DNA of 64,000 nt, taken from the NCBI RefSeq assembly GCF_029168945.1, contig NC_083602.1:64686600-64750599 (forward strand). The letters run 5' to 3'. This document shows positions 1 to 11,560 of this stretch, one piece after another; position 1 is the stretch's first letter; each line of letters starts with the position of its first letter. Under the pieces are notes generated by a model. It was not told the origin of the DNA. It worked only from the letters and a program-made list of their open reading frames with translations, and ran no database searches. A program made the translations under genes and the position numbers. The stretch is from Cannabis sativa (Eukaryota > Streptophyta > Magnoliopsida > Rosales > Cannabaceae).

Positions 1-2184
1 ATACCTGGTTCGGAAAGCTGTCTTCGGGATATCCTCTTCTCGAATTCTCAATTGATGATATCCAGATCTCAAGTCAATCTTGGAGAATACTGTCTTGCCC
101 TGAAGTTGGTCAAACAAATCGTCAATTCTGGGCAGAGGATATTTATTCTTAATAGTTAACTTATTCAGCTCTCGATAATCGATACACATCCGAAGAGTTC
201 CATCTTTCTTCTTCACAAATAGCACAGGGGCTCCCCAAGGTGACACACTAGGCCGAGTGAACCCTAGATCCAACATCCCCTGGAGTTGTATCTTCAGTTC
301 TTTTAATTCAGCAGGTGCCATTCGGTAGGGTGCTTTTGAAACAGGTTCTGCTCCAGGAATTAAATCAATGATGAAATCTATCTCCCGCTGAGGTGGTAAT
401 CCAGGCAATTCCTCTGGAAACACATCCAGGAATTTCTTAACCACTTTAACTTCTTCAGGTCCAAGTATCACAGGTTTACTAGAATCTACCACCACTGCTA
501 GAAATCCAACACATCCATTTCGTAACAAATCCCTAGCCTTCAACGCTGAGATTCTTGGAACACGAGAACCTTGGACCGAACCAACAAAAACAAAAGGTTC
601 CTCATTCTCCGGTTCAAAAGTCACCATTTTCCGTTTACAATCAATACTAGCAGAGTATTTAGACAAAAAGTCCATACCAAGTATAATGTCAAATTCGGCC
701 AATGGTAACTGCACAAGATCAGCATTTAATTCTCTATCTTCAATTCTAATTATTACAGATCTAATCCACTTTCTTGAAATAATTAATTCTCCATTAGGCA
801 ACAGGGTTCCAAACCCCGTCTCGAGAATATCACTAGGTCTATCAAAGTGATCAAGAAGTCTTGATGACACATAAGACCGAGTAGCACCCGAATCAAATAA
901 AACAGTATAAGCAAAACCATTGATTAGAAGCTGACCTGTAACTACTGAAGGACTGGCAGCAGCATCAGCCTGAGTTATAGCAAATACATGAGCAGGTGCA
1001 GGCACAGGTTTGACCTCAGGCTTCGGTTCCTCTTTCTTCAACTGAGGACAGTCTTTCCTGAGATGTCCCACCGAACCACACTGAAAGCAGGCTCTCCGGT
1101 TACAAGTCCCGGGATGATGCTTCTTGCAGCGCGGGCACTCAGGATAAGAATAAGTCTGACGTCCTCCTTTGTTCTGGTTTCCTCGAAACCTTTTACCTTG
1201 CCCTGAACTTCCCGAAGATGGAAAAGTTCTTTTCTTCTGTTCAAAGGTAGAACTCCCACTCTCTTTTACATGACCAGACATAGGGAGAACAGTGATTCCC
1301 CCAACACCAGAAGACTCTCGGGTTTCTTGCAAAAATTTAACTGCTCCTTCAGCTCGAAGAGCCTTATCAACCATTTCTGCATAAGTTGTGGTATCATTTG
1401 TTGTAATAACCAGGTCATGCCTGATCTTGGCATTCAGCCCAGCCAAATACTTTTCTTTCTTACTGAAGTCTGTTGGTACGATTGCGGAGGCTAACTTGGC
1501 CAAACGATCAAACTTGGTTGTATATTCAGTCACTGACATACCCTCACCTTGTACCAGCTCAACAAATTCCTTTCGCTTTGCACTGCGGACCGCCTCATTG
1601 TAATATTTGGTGTTGAATAATTCCCGGAACTCTTCCCAGGTCATTCTGGTCACATCTCTGGTGAGGGATACCATTTCCCACCAAATCAGGGCATCCTCTT
1701 GAAATTGAAATGTGGCACATGCCACCCTATCATTTCCGACCACTCCCATAAAATTCAGTATTTTTTCAATAACAGTCAACCACTGTTCAGCCTTAAGAAC
1801 ATCAAGACCTCCCAGAAATACTGGAGGTGCTTGCTTTCTGAACCTCTCATATAACGGCTCCATGCGGTTACCAGCAACATGTTGCTCAGCTGGCACCGCA
1901 GGGGCTGCAGGAACCGCTACAGACGGTTGCGGGGGAGGCTCAACAGGAGCATCCCGTTGCCTGAGCCGTCAGATCTCTTCTTCTTGTTGCTCAATTCTAG
2001 TTTGCATCTCAGCAAATCTTTGTTCCCAATCAACAGGGGCCTGAGGTGGATTCTCCTGTCCACCTCTCGGGACTCGACCGCGGCCTCTACCGCGTCCACG
2101 GGGGTTTTGGGGATTTCTACCACCCCGACCACCTCCGGTCTCAACCAATTCACCCTGCCTTCTAACGTTTCGCTGGTCGTCCAT
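1..2184 (-). pseudogene. Ty3/gypsy (chromovirus-like) gag-pol, 5' part
   Basis: This is the gag, protease and start of reverse transcriptase of a minus-strand gypsy element; pol continues beyond the left edge. Translation from the ATG at 2184 gives an Arg/Gly-rich N terminus, a retrotransposon gag domain, a zinc knuckle ([14 protein letters not shown], 1089-1048), an aspartic protease site (DSGA, 894-883) and RT motifs of the type [18 protein letters not shown] near 235-160. The frame is open except for one TGA at 1971-1969, about 71 codons in; a CGA to TGA change would explain it. Gag and pol share one frame, as in Tekay/Del-type chromoviruses. The chromodomain would lie outside the window, so the lineage is inferred from gag and RT only. 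Gag-pol is probably inactive unless the stop is suppressed. Confidence 0.9.
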
Positions 2185-2412
2185 TATTTAGGACTTAGCC
2201 TGCGAACCCACAAGGCACGTAGGTCAGACAGTGGTCACAATATTTTCAAGACCGCAATTAAGATTTAAAACATCTCAATTAATCATATATTCATCACAAC
2301 ATATCTTAAAACAGTTTGCAAAAAAAAAGGATAAAGCTTACGGAACCGTGAGTTGAACTCGACACTGGCCTTGATTGTACATATCTTGACGGTCTTCAGT
2401 GGACAATCTGGT
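2185..2412 (-). other. Gypsy-1 leader between PBS and gag
   Basis: This is the untranslated leader of the left gypsy element. It holds no convincing ORF on the element strand. A plus-strand frame through it is a shadow of gag. Confidence 0.6.
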
Positions 2413-2425
2413 GGCTCTGATACCA
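2413..2425 (-). other. Primer binding site, tRNA-iMet type (gypsy-1)
   Basis: The minus strand reads TGGTATCAGAGCC, complementary to the 3' end of plant initiator tRNA-Met. Three bases separate it from the LTR end at 2429. It fixes element polarity as minus. Confidence 0.9.
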
Positions 2426-2428
2426 AAC

Positions 2429-4334
2429 TGTAACGCCCGTATTTTATAATAATAAACTCGAAAATTAATTTTAATAATTTATATATTAATAATCATATGG
2501 ATCGGGATCCCGAGTATCAAAATACAAGTTAAAAGTACTTTACTACTATACACATATATTTTTTTTAAAAGTTTAGCGGACATGCATCCTCAAAATACAG
2601 ACTCCAAAATACTAAGAAATCGAAACCCTCCAGGTTGCACTGCCGCGATATGTACAATCATGCCGAGTTCTGCCTCACTGTTCCTCCAGCTTTGCTTTTC
2701 CTTTACCTACACAAGGTAGCAAACTGATGAGTCAACAGACTCAGTAAGATATGCAAGAAATATATTAAAGTATTGCAATGTCGACTTTATGATTAAGCCG
2801 CCCTGAGCTCAATAACCAAGCTCACCAAATGGTTAAGAACGTTCTTAAGGGTAGTACGACTACTGTACCATATACACTAAAGTACCAACTCTGTACTTGT
2901 GTTGGTAGAGCCCTAACTGTACTCCCGGGAATTACTAAGTGTTGTACCACGAACACGACGTACCCTGGGTACTCGTGTTGGTAACACCGTAACCACATTA
3001 ACATGCAATACTATACTAACACTCTAGTAATCATTTTAAATTAGTGCTAGTAGTATAACAATCAAAACAAGCATATACATTCATATATATATTCTTACGC
3101 TATCTTACCTCGTTCCGTGCTCAAGTGTGCCGGTTAGCCTGAGTGGAAGTGCAGCTCGACGTTTTACAGGGCCCTAAACCATAATGTTCAAAATCCGATG
3201 AGAGACTCGCTAAAACACTTATCGGGGATTTAAAATAGAAACTAAACTTAACCTTATCGATAAATAGGATGCCAATACCCTAAATTACTTAAAAACGGGA
3301 AAAACTAAGGCTCGGGAAAAAGTCCCAACCGGAAGTCCGGTTCCTGGCACCAACCGGTCGACCGGTTGCAACAGGGCCCCAGGAACCGGAATTCCGGTTC
3401 TGAGCTGGGAACCCAAAAATTCCTCCCCTTTACTCAAATCAAATCCAAATCTTCTAAAAACTTCCAGAATACCTGTAAACATCATATTAAACTAATCCCA
3501 AGCAGTAAAACTCAACAATTCACACAGATTTTCAATTCACCATTAGAGAGCTAAGTTTGAGTTCATAAACTCAAACTTTGCTCTAAGCTCAAATCAACCT
3601 CTAATCCTAGCTGAAATCAACTCACACAACAACAAACAAACTCCAGAACACCCACTCAAACTCTTACCATTCATACAGCAACAGAAACTCATAATTCAAT
3701 TACAAAACCTAACTTAAACTAAAGAAAACCTAAAAAAAGAATAGCAAGAAGAAATACCTTGATTGGAACTTCAAAAACTCAACTAGATTAGTAAGATTTC
3801 AGCAAGAAAACTCCCCTCCTTGCTGGCTTGAAGGATCGAAAGAGAGGGAAAGAGAGAGATGAACAAGAAAACTTCAATGCTAAGTTTTCCTCTAACTCAC
3901 TCCTTTCTTCTTTTCTTTATATTTTTTTTTTATAATTAACTTATTCACAGCCAACAAAATAGCTAACATAAGACAAAAGAAATCTTGCAAAAAGACCTTC
4001 TTGCCCCCTTCACTAATAAAAGTAATTAAAACATCACAAGGGTAAAATGGTCATTTACTAAATCCCGAAAATACCAATACCATTAAAACCTAACAAAGAT
4101 ACCCCGAATAAATTCTACATTATATAAAATGCGACTCTCTATAGGCCCAACGTCGCTTTCCACAGCTTCCGAACACAATCACAGAAATTGAGAAAATTTA
4201 CATAAATAGCATAATAAATATATACGAACTCAAATAAATTCCCATAATTGTATTATTATTAATAATAATAAAATCTCATACATAAACCCTAATTATTTAA
4301 TAATTCAAGGTATTAATCATATGCGGTCTTTACA
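2429..4334 (-). repeat. 5' LTR of gypsy-1 element (about 1.9 kb)
   Basis: On the element strand the LTR starts TGTAAAGACC (4334 down) and ends GGGCGTTACA (2429), with TG...CA termini, directly next to the PBS. The other LTR lies outside the window, so the ends rest on the termini and PBS only and no target duplication can be checked. It holds a cluster of CCGG-centred palindromes (3327-3400) and degenerate internal repeats around 2840-3000. Its right edge abuts the leader of another element, so it inserted there. Confidence 0.75.
3327..3400. repeat. Cluster of three CCGG-type palindromes in LTR
   Basis: Three palindromes occur in 74 bp: 3327-3342 (AACCGGAAGTCCGGTT, imperfect at the centre), 3351-3368 (CAACCGGTCGACCGGTTG, perfect) and 3383-3400 (GAACCGGAATTCCGGTTC, perfect). 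The same core occurs in the unrelated-looking LTR at 53561-53613. Confidence 0.9.
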
Positions 4335-4755
4335 AAGACAGAGACTGCATGCAGCCTCAATTGGCCGAGGATACTCGGCATGTGCACCCCTTCAGACAGG
4401 GCTGTGTCCGAGAATTCTCGGTCAGCTCCTTGTCTGAACGTGGGTCCTGTCCGAGCGATTCCTAGCTCCGCGTGCGCATACGTGTGCAACCAAAAATAGA
4501 TATTTTCATTCAAATTCAAAAAATCATAACTAATTCATAAAAATTCGCAATTAGGTTCTGTAATAGCCTAAATTTATCAATTTTTCGTCTACTTTCTAGT
4601 AAAAATATTTCCAGAATGAAATAAAAAATATTTTTATAACATATACTACGATTTACAAAGAATCATCATATAAGCACATAAACCATCATGAAACCATCCA
4701 AATCAACGCAAAACATCGTTTTAATTCATATTTCATGAAAGTAAATCATTACCAT
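4335..4755 (-). other. Leader of copia-derived element (left copy)
   Basis: This is the piece of 5' leader that follows the PBS of the element whose 5' LTR is 4771-6608. From about 4490 to 4755 it aligns by eye with 14885-15118 and 49150-49404, the leaders of copies A and B, including a shared stretch reading AAAAAATCATAACTAATTC. The distal part (4335-4480) is GC-rich and unlike the other copies. It is cut at 4334 by the gypsy-1 LTR. Confidence 0.75.
4364..4438. other. GC-rich hairpin block in leader
   Basis: Two hairpins are visible. 4364-4379 has arms GCCGAG/CTCGGC around GATA. 4391-4438 has arms TTCAGACAGGGCTG (4391-4404) and CAGCTCCTTGTCTGAA (4423-4438), pairing with two one-base bulges, around a perfect 14-bp palindrome CCGAGAATTCTCGG (4408-4421). 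It occupies the same place in the leader as unrelated palindromes in copies A and B. Confidence 0.75.
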
Positions 4756-4768
4756 GGCTCTGAGGCCA
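4756..4768 (-). other. Variant primer binding site
   Basis: The minus strand reads TGGCCTCAGAGCC next to the LTR. It differs from the usual tRNA-iMet site TGGTATCAGAGCC at two adjacent positions (TA to CC). Copy B has the same variant. Confidence 0.7.
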
Positions 4769-4770
4769 GT

Positions 4771-6608
4771 TGTTGGAATATATTTTACCAGGATCTAGAT
4801 TTACTACCATGTATGTTATTTAACGTCCTAAATATGAATTTCTAAAACAATGAAAATAAACACATATAAAATTTGAGAAACCTTACAGTGGGTGCAGCAG
4901 AATATTAATGGCTCATTCCACTCAGATCTCTAACCCTTGTATTCTGTCTGTAGCAGGGTATCACCAAGATCTGAGCCCGAATGTCCTTCTCTTGATTCTG
5001 GATTCTTCACAGCCTTACACACTATGATTGAGATACCACTTGATGTGTGTGGGCACTCACTCTATCACTCAAGGTATGAAAATATGAAGAGAGAAAGAGA
5101 GGGGCTAGTTCGAAAATAGAAGAAGAAGGCTCAAGAAATTTTTTACTGAAGGTGAATTTTCATCATCTTTAAGTGTGAGCCATCACTATCTATTTATAGG
5201 CAACCACCTAGGTTTATGGTAGGATTTATTAGGCGTCAAAATAATGGAAAATACCCTAGCAAGTGACTGGCCATAGTAAGTGGGCCCCACTTGGGAATTT
5301 GTTCGCTTTTGACAATTTTTCATTATTTTCTCAAAAATGCCATTTTTTCAATTCTAACCACTTAAATGCCAAAACTATTTATTTAATAATTAAAATTAAT
5401 TATCAAATAAAATTTCCATTTAAAATATTTATTAATTAGACTTAATAAAGTCTCTTAATTAATAAACAAACCCTAGAATCTCTTTTCTTCACAATTATGC
5501 CCTTGCCTAGTAAAAATTCATAAACTAGACATAGTCTAATTTTAGAATTATAATTGATTAATTAAAATAAATTCTCTGAGTCTTACAAGCAGTATGGTCT
5601 CAACTAGTATGGCGACCATGAGCCTATACAACCGAGCTTCCAATAAGCAGAACTAGAATTTACCAAGTAAATTCCCTAACTTATTAATTCCTTATTGCAT
5701 CTACCATAGAACTTGGAATTGCACTCTCAGTCATATAGAACGCTCTATATGTTCCACGATATAGATACGCTATAAACATTTAACCATCGTTCTAATCTCA
5801 ATAATCAATGATCCTCTATAGATGATTTACACCGGTTAGGGATAAATTTAACGTTTCACCCCTCAATGTATTTTTATCCTTAAAACACTTAGCTTCCTAT
5901 AAATGATGTTTCCGTGAGCTAATATAATCACTGAAACAAGAGCTCTTCCATTTATCTCTATTAAGCCAAGCTCGAAGGAAATCATCGTTTTACTTCTATG
6001 TCCCGATAGAAGCTATAGATTCCATATCTATGTTTAGCGCTCCCACTCAATTATACTATCATGCTCCCAAAATGTACGTATCACCCTGACCAAAAAGTAG
6101 GCTTAACTAACAAATCAAAGAATATGAATAGCACTCCTGAGATTGAACCTAAGCATGTCAGGATTAAGATGTTTTGATTTAAGATCAACCTGTGATATTG
6201 ACTCAGAAAGATACAACGGTAAGATTATAATATCTTAACCAAGATCAATATCGGTCCCAGTCCAATGTATACTCCATACATTCGAAACTATCATACTTTG
6301 CTAATGTTTTGGAAAGAACATAACACTTATCCAAAGTGTAAATACACTTCATCGCTGATTATCACATCAGTGTAAATCTAGTGCACTGTTGAATCAGGGA
6401 CATTTTCTTTTGAAGCATATAATCACAATCACATTCCACTGTGTCACTGTAATTGTGAATGACTATATATTCTGGACTTAATAGATTTTGTATATATTAA
6501 ACCATAAACATGAAAACTACATGTAAACATAAATGACTTCTAATTTTTTATTGATAACAAATCAGATTAGATTGAAATGGGTTTTATTTAAGGCATAAAA
6601 TCCCAACA
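4771..6608 (-). repeat. 5' LTR of copia-derived element (left copy)
   Basis: This 1838-bp LTR has plus-strand ends TGTTGGAATA and ATCCCAACA. It is homologous to, but clearly diverged from, the LTRs of copies A and B and closer to that of copy C. A TATA box in element sense (TATAAATA) lies at 5198-5191. It is inserted in the copia pol sequence that resumes at 6609. Confidence 0.85.
5191..5198 (-). promoter_or_regulatory. LTR TATA box
   Basis: The minus strand reads TATAAATA, at the same place as in the other LTRs of this family (for example 15601-15594). Transcription would run leftward into the leader. Confidence 0.6.
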
Positions 6609-7040
6609 GTAAGATATCTTGCAAAATTAAAGGATGTTTAAGAGATTTAGTATGAATAGAATTTGAGCCAACTTTTAGAATGGGAAGGGTAGAGCCATTA
6701 CCAACAATTAATTTTGCCTTGCCTTTATAATCTGTGGAATTGCTTAAGTTGTTTGAGTTATTGGTCATGTGGTGGGTGGCACCACTGTCTATATACGAAG
6801 CAAAGGACAAATCTGGTGTAGTCGAGGTTTGTGACAGGTGAGCTTGAGGGTTTTCAGTTGGGGTGGTGGAAGTTGAGGCTCCATTTTCAGTAGGTGGTCT
6901 AGTGAAGTTGATGTCGAATTTGTGATAGCATTTCACAACAGTATGACATGTGTTTCCACAGAGTTTACAGATTGGTCTGTTGGTTCCTCTGCCCCTACCA
7001 CCATAGCTGTTGTTGTTAGTTCTTCCTCCTCGGTATGATT
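6609..7040 (-). pseudogene. Ty1/copia gag C terminus and protease fragment
   Basis: This is the continuation of the copia gag-pol that begins at 17801. Read leftward from 7040 it encodes a Gly/Arg/Asn-rich linker, a zinc knuckle (CKLCGNTCHTVVKC), a Thr/Pro-rich linker and an aspartic protease with active site DSGATHH (DSGA at 6789-6778). It joins in frame with 17038 once copy A and one target duplication are removed. It is cut at 6609 by the 5' LTR of the left copia-derived element, just after the protease. Protease families of this kind cleave the Gag-Pol precursor; this fragment cannot make a complete product. Confidence 0.85.
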
Positions 7041-8921
7041 TGTAGGAAATTATTTTACCAGGATCTTAGATCTACTCACAAGTATGTTGATTAACACCCT
7101 AAATATGAACTTCTAAAATGATTATGAAATAAACACATATAAAGTATTAGAAACCTTACATTGGGTGCAGCGGAATAATATGACTCCTTCCGTTCAGATA
7201 TCCAGCCCTTGATTCCTTTCTGTAGCAGAGCATTATCAATATCCGAACCTGGATCTCTTTCTCTCCTTCTTGTTGAATGTCTTTCTTCACGATCTTCCTC
7301 ACTATGATTGAGGTATCACTTGCTGTGTGTGGGCACTACGCTAATACTAAGTAATTTCGAAATTGAAGAGGGAAGAAAGAGAAGAAGGTGGCGGCTAGGT
7401 ATAGAGAGAGAAGGCTCAGGTTTTTCTCTGAAGGAAATCAGAAGTAAAAGTGTAATTTTCCTAAAGCCTTCACTATCTATTTATAGCATTCCACTAGGGT
7501 TAGGTTTGAATTATTTGGCATTAAAATAATGAAAATATCAGATGATAAATTGTATAAAAGTGGTCGGCCCTATACAATATGGATTTGGGCCTCACTTTTT
7601 GCAATTTTACAGTTTTATCAATTCTACATCTAATTTTCTCAAAAACGCCAATTTTCAAATTCAACCATTTAAATGCCAATTCGAACTATTTAATAACTAT
7701 AAATAATTTATTAAATAATATTGTCATTTATCATATTTATTAATTGAACCATACAAAGTATCATAATTAACAAATATGCCCCTAAAACTCTTTCTTTACA
7801 ATTTCGCTCTTACTTAGTGAAAAATTCACAAATAGACATAGTCTAATTTGAGAATTATAATTGATTAATCAAAAACAATTATATGAGTCTTACAAGCAAT
7901 ATTATCTCAACTAGTGGGGGGGGGGGACCATGGGTCTATATAACCGAGCTTCCAATAAGCATATCAAAAATTTATAACCTAAATTCACTGACTTATTAAT
8001 TCTTCGTTGAATCCACGCATAGAACTTAGAATTGCACTCTCAGTGTATAGAATGCTCTATATGTTCCACCATATAGACACCTCATTAGTTATCCATTGTT
8101 ATAATCCTAATTTGATTAATGATCCTCTATATGAATGATCTACACTGTAAAGGGATTAGATTACCGTTACACCCTACAATGTATTTTATCCTTAAAACAC
8201 TTAACCCCGTATAAATGATATTTCAGCTAATGTGAAATGAGTACTCCACCATTTATTTTCGTTTAGTCAAGCTCGAAGGAGATCATCCTTTACTTACTAT
8301 TCGCCAGATAGAAGCTATAGATTCCATGTTTATGTTAGCGCTCCCACTCAATTGCACTACCGTGTTCCCAAAATGTACGTATCACCCTGACCTAAAAGTA
8401 GGCTTAACTAACAAATCAAAGAACACGAATAGCCTCTTGAGATTGAGCCTAATCATAACAGGATTAAGATCATTTGATCTAGGATCAACTAGGCGATATT
8501 GACTTGAATAGATATTACGGTAAGTTTAATAAATCTAAGTCAAAGTTCAATATCGGTCCCTTCCGATGCATACTCCATGCATCCAACCTGAGCTTTACTT
8601 TAACCAATGCTCTGGAAAGAACATAGCATTTCTCCAAATGCAAGTAAACTCTGTTGTAGATTATCATATCAGTAAAACCCTGTGTCTGATAAATCTAGGA
8701 AACTTTATTCACATAGTCATGTTTACTTTCCAAAGTGTTGACAACACAATAAACAGGATCAAGTATGTGAAAAGGGTTTCAGATGAATTCATACATTATG
8801 TACATATAATCATGAAATAAATCATGTGAACCATGCAACATTAAATGTTATTTCTGATCTATATTAATAAGTAAATCTGATTATATTGAAATGAGTTTTA
8901 TTTAGGGCATAAAACCCAACA
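7041..8921 (-). repeat. 3' LTR of copy A
   Basis: This LTR is 1881 bp (TGTAGG...CCAACA on the plus strand), nearly identical to 15137-17033. By eye, about 12 substitutions occur in the first 600 bp. It also lacks a 20-bp stretch between short direct repeats (CTCCTTCTT) present in the right LTR. Both LTRs carry a run of 11-12 Gs (here from 7916). Antisense ORFs in it are not supported as genes. Confidence 0.92.
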
Positions 8922-8935
8922 AACTCCCACTTGCA
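8922..8935 (-). other. Polypurine tract, copy A
   Basis: The minus strand reads TGCAAGTGGGAGTT directly before the 3' LTR. This is the primer for plus-strand DNA synthesis and is conserved in copies B and C. Confidence 0.85.
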
Positions 8936-11560
8936 CTAAATATAAAACAAAAAGTGGATTTCAAATAATCTCAACATCTTGATATACAAATCAAATGTAG
9001 TAGTAGTAAACTCCTCGTAATAGGTTCTGAAAGGTTAAACACAACCTTTTCTCCACCATTACTCTTCCTTAATCACAAAATCATTGATAATGTGAAATTC
9101 CTCTCTATATGTCTACTCTTTTTGGGATACTGGATTCTATACTTTTGGCAACTACTTTTGGTTAATCAAGAAATAACACTAGTAGTTAAGGCAATTTGGA
9201 ATGGTGCCAAAAATGTATAGAACTTTCCTTAGACTGAATAAGTACCTTTCCTGCAACTTTAACATTCAGTCCTTTCTGGTAGACCTAGAGACTTCAGATA
9301 GGTTGTTACACTTCTCCAAAGTCACTATTCCACCCCCAGAGTAATCACCATTTTATCAGAAAGATTTTCTAGCACAAAGGCAAATCTCGAAATCTGATGT
9401 GGTGTAGTCTAAGAGTTTTAAATACACCCTTATTGACTAACATATAGTTTCTCTTCTTAATCTTAAGATTTACTTGATTGTCTTCCAATGTTCTTCTCCT
9501 GGATTAATCTAATACCTACTCATTACTCCCACTCAACAGCAGGTGTCTGGTCTAAGGCATACTAAAGCATATTTAAGACCTCTTCACTGTTGATATAAGA
9601 AATTCTTTCATGACTTTATCTTTTCTGGAATAGTTGAGACTTTTCCTTAGATAAATAAAATCTATGCCTAGAAGTCGAGAAGCTTCTATAGATTGCATTT
9701 AGAAAGAAAATGCTTTAGCATCTTACTAAAGTAAGTTGCTTGCATTAGAGTAAGTAATTACCAGGTATACCACAAGCCATAGGTTTAGATAAACTCAAAC
9801 CTATAATACTAGGAACAGGAAGTTTTGTTAAGTCCATTGAATAGACTTATACGCGAAACCCCCTTTTATGTCCTTGTAATAGAAAGTTTAGGTTACTCCA
9901 TTTGAATGGATTAAACCATAGTTCTATTGGCTTTTCTTCTTAGTTTCTTATCTTGAAAATCCATTACTTATTTAAACTCACAATGGATTTTAATCACTAG
10001 TGTCTTCCAAGTCATAAGAAGGTGAGTTCCTAGAAACTCTCCCACTACGACAAGGTACCGTGAATTATGTCTAAGAAAACTAAATGGTATTGACCTCTTC
10101 GGTTGTGTCAAAACAACAGAGACAGTGGGATCATCATATGGAATAAGATGACAGAACACTTTTGGAATCAAGAAAAAAGTATCTCCTTTATTTGCTACTT
10201 TATTTTCAGACTTAGTCATTTTTCTTAGAAAAGTAGTATTTGTTTAAACAAACACTTTCTTATCTATTGACTTTGGGATGGTCCACCCCTAATCACTTAG
10301 AATAGCTAACAAACCATGGTTAACAGTTCTAGCTTTTCTTAAGATTTTGATTAGGTCATCCATGAATCTAGTAATGATTTACATTAAGTATACAACCATT
10401 ACATCATTCTGAAATTGTATTACCATAGAAGGATTTAGGCAACGACTAGTAACTAATCATCAATATGCAAATCGAAATTTCTGGGGAGGTAAGTTTGGAT
10501 ATAATTCAAAAATAATGATCTTTGAACTGCATATCTACTAACTATTTCTCCATCCCTATCAGTTCGCAAGATCTTTAACCACTTACCTTAATGGTGTTTC
10601 ACCATTGCTAGAAATTTATGAAATTTTTCAAACATTTCAAATTTCTTTGCATAAGGTATAATCTAGAGTGATCATTTTAAGAATACAACAAAAAACTCAT
10701 ATCCACCCCTGAATGTACATCCATCTACGAATGAGATGAACTTACTTTCAGTGGATATAGGCATATTAACTCTTTGCAGAGATTGATCTTGTCAAAACCA
10801 CTATGAACAAGATACAAATGCCATAGATTAAAAAAATGTGGTTGTGTCTTTTTGATGACTTAGGTTTAGTTACATTAAAGAGTTCTTAGAATAGTGTAAG
10901 TGGATCCTGGTCACAGAATACTAAACTCATATTCCATACAGTTTGAATCCATTGATAGAAAATGGTTATTAATCACTTGTGAAAGTGTAACTGTATTGTA
11001 TCCTGGAATTAGAAATATAAGAAAATTTGTGTTTGGAATCTAAAATTAAAGTCAAAGACTTAAATTTATACCAAATATAATGAGTAATTCTTCTTGGACC
11101 ACCATTACTAATTTAAACTCTAAGTCAGATTTGCCCATACAAGTAGGAGATTTCGAAGATTGAGGACTTATATCATTGTGGAATAGAATTTCGGGATTAT
11201 AATCATATATGTCATTTAATTTCTGAAGGGAGAAAATAGAATGACATTAAATGATATATAGATAATTCATCCAATGATATGTTATTGAGCTAATTCGCAA
11301 TGAATAAGCTAAGAGGAATTTGGATAATTTCGTTTATAAATAAGAATCCAACGATGCTTCGATTAGCGAGAGTCAAAGTAATCTTATTTATACAATCTTC
11401 TTGTTTCATATTGTAAAAATACTAGTCTAAGGTGTCATCAATTGATGAACAGCTAGATGTTGCATATACAATATTTATCTTTCGAGATCTAACACTATTA
11501 TGTATGTCTAATGCTGAAAATCCATTAGGAATTTATCTCATTAGATAAACAAACCAAGTT
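8936..11560 (-). pseudogene. Decayed copia pol (RNase H region recognisable), copy A
   Basis: There is no open frame here, but copia RNase H landmarks survive on the minus strand: NPGEEHWKTIK at 9505-9473, then NYMLV, and a PKKSRHIERNF segment near 9123-9090 matching the conserved copia PK..RSKHIERKYH block. A TAA follows NPGEEHWKTIK at 9472-9470, and copy B has the same stop at 43650-43648. The longest residual ORF (10219-9968) has no function I can support. The 2.6-kb length is shorter than a normal copia pol (about 3.5-4 kb), so internal deletion is likely. This is inference from short motifs; a profile search would settle the extent. Confidence 0.7.

Noticed and set aside
7308..7529. 73-residue ORF repeated at 15424-15645
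   Set aside because: Same LTR position in both LTRs of copy A, antisense to transcription, with no homology. It is an LTR shadow.
7916..7926. G11 run in the LTR as a G-quadruplex element
   Set aside because: It is a single homopolymer found only in copy A (both LTRs), while copy B has GCGGGG. Slippage explains it, and run length may be affected by sequencing.
8566..8820. 84-residue plus-strand ORF repeated at 42739-42993 and 50956-51210
   Set aside because: It lies antisense in the LTRs of copies A and B and is alike only because LTRs are copies. The fourth LTR (about 16683) has a stop in it (LQM followed by TAA). No start context or domain supports it.
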